In this document: positions 6,014 through 7,974 of the stretch, one piece after another | Numbering within the stretch: the stretch's first letter is position 1 | Layout of the letters: the number at the start of each line of letters is the position of its first letter | Position numbers and translations under genes: made by a program | Assembly: GCA_964456445.1 (NCBI GenBank) | Contig: CAYWBI010000173.1 | Coordinates: forward strand, 1 to 7,974 | From: CAYWBI01 sp964456445 | GTDB taxonomy: Bacteria > Calditrichota > Calditrichia > Calditrichales > J004 | Direction: 5' to 3' | DNA: 7,974 nucleotides | The notes under the pieces: model-generated | Told to the model about the DNA's origin: nothing | The model's input: the letters and a program-made list of their open reading frames with translations, nothing else | The model's database searches: none

Positions 6014-7276
6014 TTATTCCCAAAAATGATAAACATCCTCCAGCGATTCGCGTTTTTTTAGGATACGGAATGTTGGCTGAGCGCCACTATAGCCCAGGGC
6101 CATGGGAAGTTGTCTGCTGGTATGCCGCGAGGCCATGCTGGTGGTATAGGCGCCCGTATCGTGGATCAATAGATAGTCGCCTTCTTCAATAACGGGCAAC
6201 AGAATATCACGGGCAATGATGTCGCCGCCAAAACAAAGCGGACCGGCAATGGTGACCTTTTCTTCTGCCGCCGCTTTTTTCAGCTCGCCGCTGCTTGTGC
6301 AAACGGAAATGTCGTGGTGCCACACATCCGGGAGGTAACACCTGCGCATCAGTAAATCGGCGCCAACGTGGTTTATAATGGTTGTGTGCCCGCTGTATTT
6401 TTTTACATATTCCACACGGGATGCCGCCCAGCCCGCATTGGCATGGGTATAACGGCCAAATTCGCTTAGGATTTTAAATTGACCGTTAAACAGTTCCGGA
6501 CAGGTTACACGCAAATCGGCCGCATATTTTTCCACGCCAAAAGTCGGGGCGTCTTCCCGATAGGTTACGGGCAGACCACCGCCAATATCAATCCAGTCCA
6601 AAGAACGGGGCAGGCTTTGGGCAAAGTCCAGTGTTTTGCGAACCGCACTGCTTAATTGCCCCAGGTTACAGCCCTGTGAACCAATATGGACGTGAATTCC
6701 ATTAAGCCAGGGATATTTGTCATAAACCGCCCGAAGCTGAGAGGCAAACTCATCAAGCGGGATGGCAAATTTGGAATAATGACCGGCAACGCTTGTAATG
6801 GAAATGGAACCATCGCCAATTTGTGGATTTACGCGTAGTCCTGTTTTGCTGTCACTTTTTAGTTTTGAGCGGAGCTCAGCAATACGCCCGAGTTCGGAAA
6901 AGGAGTCCACATTAATATGGATGCCGGTTTTAAGTGCGTATGATAATTCGGTCTTTGTTTTTGCAGGAGAATCGAAAAGAATGTTTTGCGGGGCATAACC
7001 GCATTTTTCGGCAAGATAGACTTCGCCCATGGTTGCGGCTTCTGCGCCTACGCCACAAGTAAGCAGAAAATCCAGCAAGCGGGGTAAAGGGTTAGCCTTA
7101 ATGGCCACTGCCTGGAACAGATGTCCGCCGAAATTATTTTGAATGGTTTCGATGCGCGACCGCAGGAAATCCAGATTATGAAAAAAAACAGCCGTGTCCG
7201 CATCATCTATCCGGCCCTGTTGCAGTGCGGTTTGCAGGATGCCGGCCATGTGGCCTGGATCCAGGCGCTCGGTCAT
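6014..7276 (-). CDS. PLP-dependent fold-type III amino-acid decarboxylase (LysA/ODC superfamily), substrate unknown
   Basis: 420 aa, normal for the family. An alanine-racemase-like barrel carries the PLP lysine Lys60 in FQAVAIKANP (54-63); HVHIGSQG at 195-202; the glycine-rich phosphate loop DIGGGLPVTY at 230-239; and SEFGRYTHANAGW at 271-283, usually EPGR. The C-terminal beta domain carries the catalytic-cysteine motif GPLCFGGD at 345-352 (Cys348) and the DTGAYTTSMASRHTSR stretch at 373-388. Relatives cleave the alpha-carboxylate of D,L-diaminopimelate, ornithine, arginine or similar. In diaminopimelate and ornithine decarboxylases an acidic residue follows the cysteine and contacts the distal amine; here it is Phe349, so a diamino acid is not the obvious substrate. 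The start overlaps the rhodanese stop as ATGA and has GGAG 5-6 nt upstream. Assignment as lysA is possible but not supported. Confidence 0.88.
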   Translation of the reverse strand: MTERLDPGHMAGILQTALQQGRIDDADTAVFFHNLDFLRSRIETIQNNFGGHLFQAVAIKANPLPRLLDFLLTCGVGAEAATMGEVYLAEKCGYAPQNILFDSPAKTKTELSYALKTGIHINVDSFSELGRIAELRSKLKSDSKTGLRVNPQIGDGSISITSVAGHYSKFAIPLDEFASQLRAVYDKYPWLNGIHVHIGSQGCNLGQLSSAVRKTLDFAQSLPRSLDWIDIGGGLPVTYREDAPTFGVEKYAADLRVTCPELFNGQFKILSEFGRYTHANAGWAASRVEYVKKYSGHTTIINHVGADLLMRRCYLPDVWHHDISVCTSSGELKKAAAEEKVTIAGPLCFGGDIIARDILLPVIEEGDYLLIHDTGAYTTSMASRHTSRQLPMALGYSGAQPTFRILKKRESLEDVYHFWE

Positions 7277-7674
7277 TTATTCTCCAGTTTGTTCCAGGCC
7301 TTCATGCCGCCCAGCATATTGGTGGCTTTGTAACCATGTTTGAGCAGTATTTTGGTACCGCGCACACTACGGTGACCGCTACGGCAATACACCCGGATAT
7401 CCTTGTCTTTGTATTTGGCCAGTTCACCAATCCGTTCTTCAAGCTGTTGCACGGGAATTTGGATGGCGCCGGGAATATGTCCCAACGGGCCGTCAAATTC
7501 TTCCGGTGTGCGCACATCCAATAACAGAAAATCTTTTTTTGCGGCGATGTCTGCCTTGACCTGTTCCGCGCTGATCGATGGTACCGCTGTCTTTGTGGGG
7601 GTGCCTTTACAGGACTGGAAAAATATTAGTGCAAACATTATGAGTATGCTTTGGGCTAAAAAATATTTTTTCAT
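7273..7674 (-). CDS. Rhodanese-domain lipoprotein
   Basis: 133 aa. The signal peptide (1-21) ends in a lipobox FFQSC, making Cys22 the likely lipid attachment site, so the domain should face the periplasm on a membrane anchor. A single rhodanese domain occupies about 33-130: LLLDVRTPEEF at 50-60, GHIPGAIQIP at 65-74, the active-site loop CRSGHRS with Cys97, and NMLGGMKAWNK at 119-129. The cysteine is intact, so sulfur transfer through a persulfide is plausible; the donor and acceptor are unknown. Small one-domain rhodaneses also occur as redox or sulfur carriers. AAGGA lies 5 nt before the ATG. The TGA stop overlaps the ATG of the decarboxylase, so the two are co-translated although one product is exported and the other looks cytosolic. 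Confidence 0.9.
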   Translation of the reverse strand: MKKYFLAQSILIMFALIFFQSCKGTPTKTAVPSISAEQVKADIAAKKDFLLLDVRTPEEFDGPLGHIPGAIQIPVQQLEERIGELAKYKDKDIRVYCRSGHRSVRGTKILLKHGYKATNMLGGMKAWNKLENK

Positions 7675-7918
7675 TTTTTCCTTTTATAATTTTGCATGGA
7701 TATTATGGGTTAGTTTCGCTATAAATTTACATATTTCACAGCTAAAAGGAAAAATCTTTTATACAAACACATTCTCTCGCGGTCTTGTGCATTGCCGGAT
7801 AAATTTTTGCGATTTAATAAGCTGGAATTGAGAATCGCATATAGAAAGACGGCCAGATCGCATTTAAAAATAAGGCTCTTCTGGGTTTTATCTGGTAAAT
7901 ACTTCGATAGAAAGAAAA

Positions 7919-7947
7919 TTTATAATAAAGGATAACAACGTTGTCAA
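7919..7947 (-). promoter_or_regulatory. Strong sigma-70-like promoter candidate for the rhodanese-decarboxylase pair
   Basis: In minus-strand sense, TTGACA (7942-7947, perfect) is followed after 17 nt by TATAAA (7919-7924, five of six). This is the best promoter match in the window. Transcription would start near 7912, giving a leader of about 240 nt. The distance leaves room for leader-mediated control or for a second, closer promoter that I could not identify. Confidence 0.6.
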
Positions 7948-7967
7948 ATTAAAAAGGACAATTTGTG
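7921..7967 (+). promoter_or_regulatory. Possible promoter, ribosome-binding site and GTG start of a divergent gene at the right edge
   Basis: On the plus strand a perfect TATAAT (7921-7926), AAGGA (7954-7958), a 6-nt spacer and GTG (7965-7967) follow in sensible order, and the frame leaves the window after GTG CCG GGC. No good -35 box is seen at the right distance, and only three codons are visible. The arrangement would make the two transcription units divergent with overlapping promoters. Confidence 0.27.
7935..7944. promoter_or_regulatory. Perfect 10-bp palindrome ACAACGTTGT inside the promoter
   Basis: The palindrome lies in the spacer and -35 edge of the minus-strand promoter and just downstream of the plus-strand TATAAT. 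A dimeric regulator bound here could control both directions. It is short enough to be chance. Confidence 0.3.
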
Positions 7968-7974
7968 CCGGGCC

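Larger units (their letters stand above)
7675..7974. other. Intergenic region upstream of the rhodanese gene: promoter, long leader, possible divergent start
   Basis: This 300-base stretch holds no convincing complete gene. It carries the promoter candidate at its far end and so a leader of about 240 nt before the rhodanese ATG. I do not recognise a known riboswitch. ATCGCA-type hexamers recur three times, twice in one orientation (7834-7839 and 7857-7862) and once inverted near 7808. A 34-codon frame (7759-7863, minus) is present without a good ribosome-binding site. Confidence 0.5.

Noticed and set aside
7403..7831. 142-codon plus-strand frame across the rhodanese gene and its leader
   Set aside because: It lies antisense to the clear rhodanese domain, its composition has no protein-family signal, and it has no ribosome-binding site of note.
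7759..7863. 34-codon minus-strand frame in the rhodanese leader (begins MRSGRLS)
   Set aside because: There is no ribosome-binding site at a usable distance and no recognisable peptide feature; mentioned only as part of the leader.
1..7974. CRISPR array, tRNA, rRNA, transposase or integrase genes
   Set aside because: No regularly spaced repeats, no tRNA-like cloverleaf, no rRNA-like sequence and no recombinase motifs were seen on either strand.

Overview
The window comes from a diderm bacterium of moderate to low GC. Two proteins carry lipoprotein signal peptides. A winged-helix/nucleotidyltransferase-like regulator of the kind often found at the head of Bacteroidota and related FCB-group polysaccharide loci stands in front of sugar genes. 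The best promoter candidates look like ordinary sigma-70 boxes rather than the Bacteroidota -33/-7 type, so placement beyond 'FCB-like diderm' is a guess. All seven well-supported genes lie on the minus strand, so the biological reading direction is from high to low coordinates.

Right block (7974 to 6014): an intergenic leader with a very good sigma-70 promoter candidate precedes a small rhodanese-domain lipoprotein. Its stop codon overlaps, as ATGA, the start of a fold-type III PLP-dependent amino-acid decarboxylase. The decarboxylase keeps its PLP-binding motifs but lacks the acidic residue that follows the catalytic cysteine in diaminopimelate and ornithine decarboxylases, so its substrate is open. 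At the extreme right edge a -10 box, a Shine-Dalgarno sequence and a GTG suggest a divergent plus-strand gene.

Middle (6013 to 4932): a visibly AT-richer beta-propeller lipoprotein gene lies between two palindromic intergenic regions. Upstream of it is a perfect 22-bp inverted repeat with a 3-nt loop. Downstream are a 10-bp hairpin and then a perfect 16-bp dyad that covers the -10 box and start codon of the next gene.

Left block (4931 to 155): a tightly coupled four-gene operon encodes the winged-helix regulator, a GT4 glycosyltransferase, a non-hydrolysing UDP-sugar 2-epimerase whose motifs resemble the WbpI-like subfamily more than E. coli WecB, and a glutamine-dependent asparagine synthase. 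The first two junctions are ATGA overlaps. At the third, the asparagine synthase ribosome-binding site overlaps the epimerase stop codon. Together these look like part of a surface-polysaccharide locus: the epimerase makes a ManNAc-type donor, the glycosyltransferase transfers a sugar, the asparagine synthase supplies asparagine or amidates a sugar acid, and the first gene product probably controls the operon. The last 154 bases on the left hold only ambiguous open frames running off the edge.
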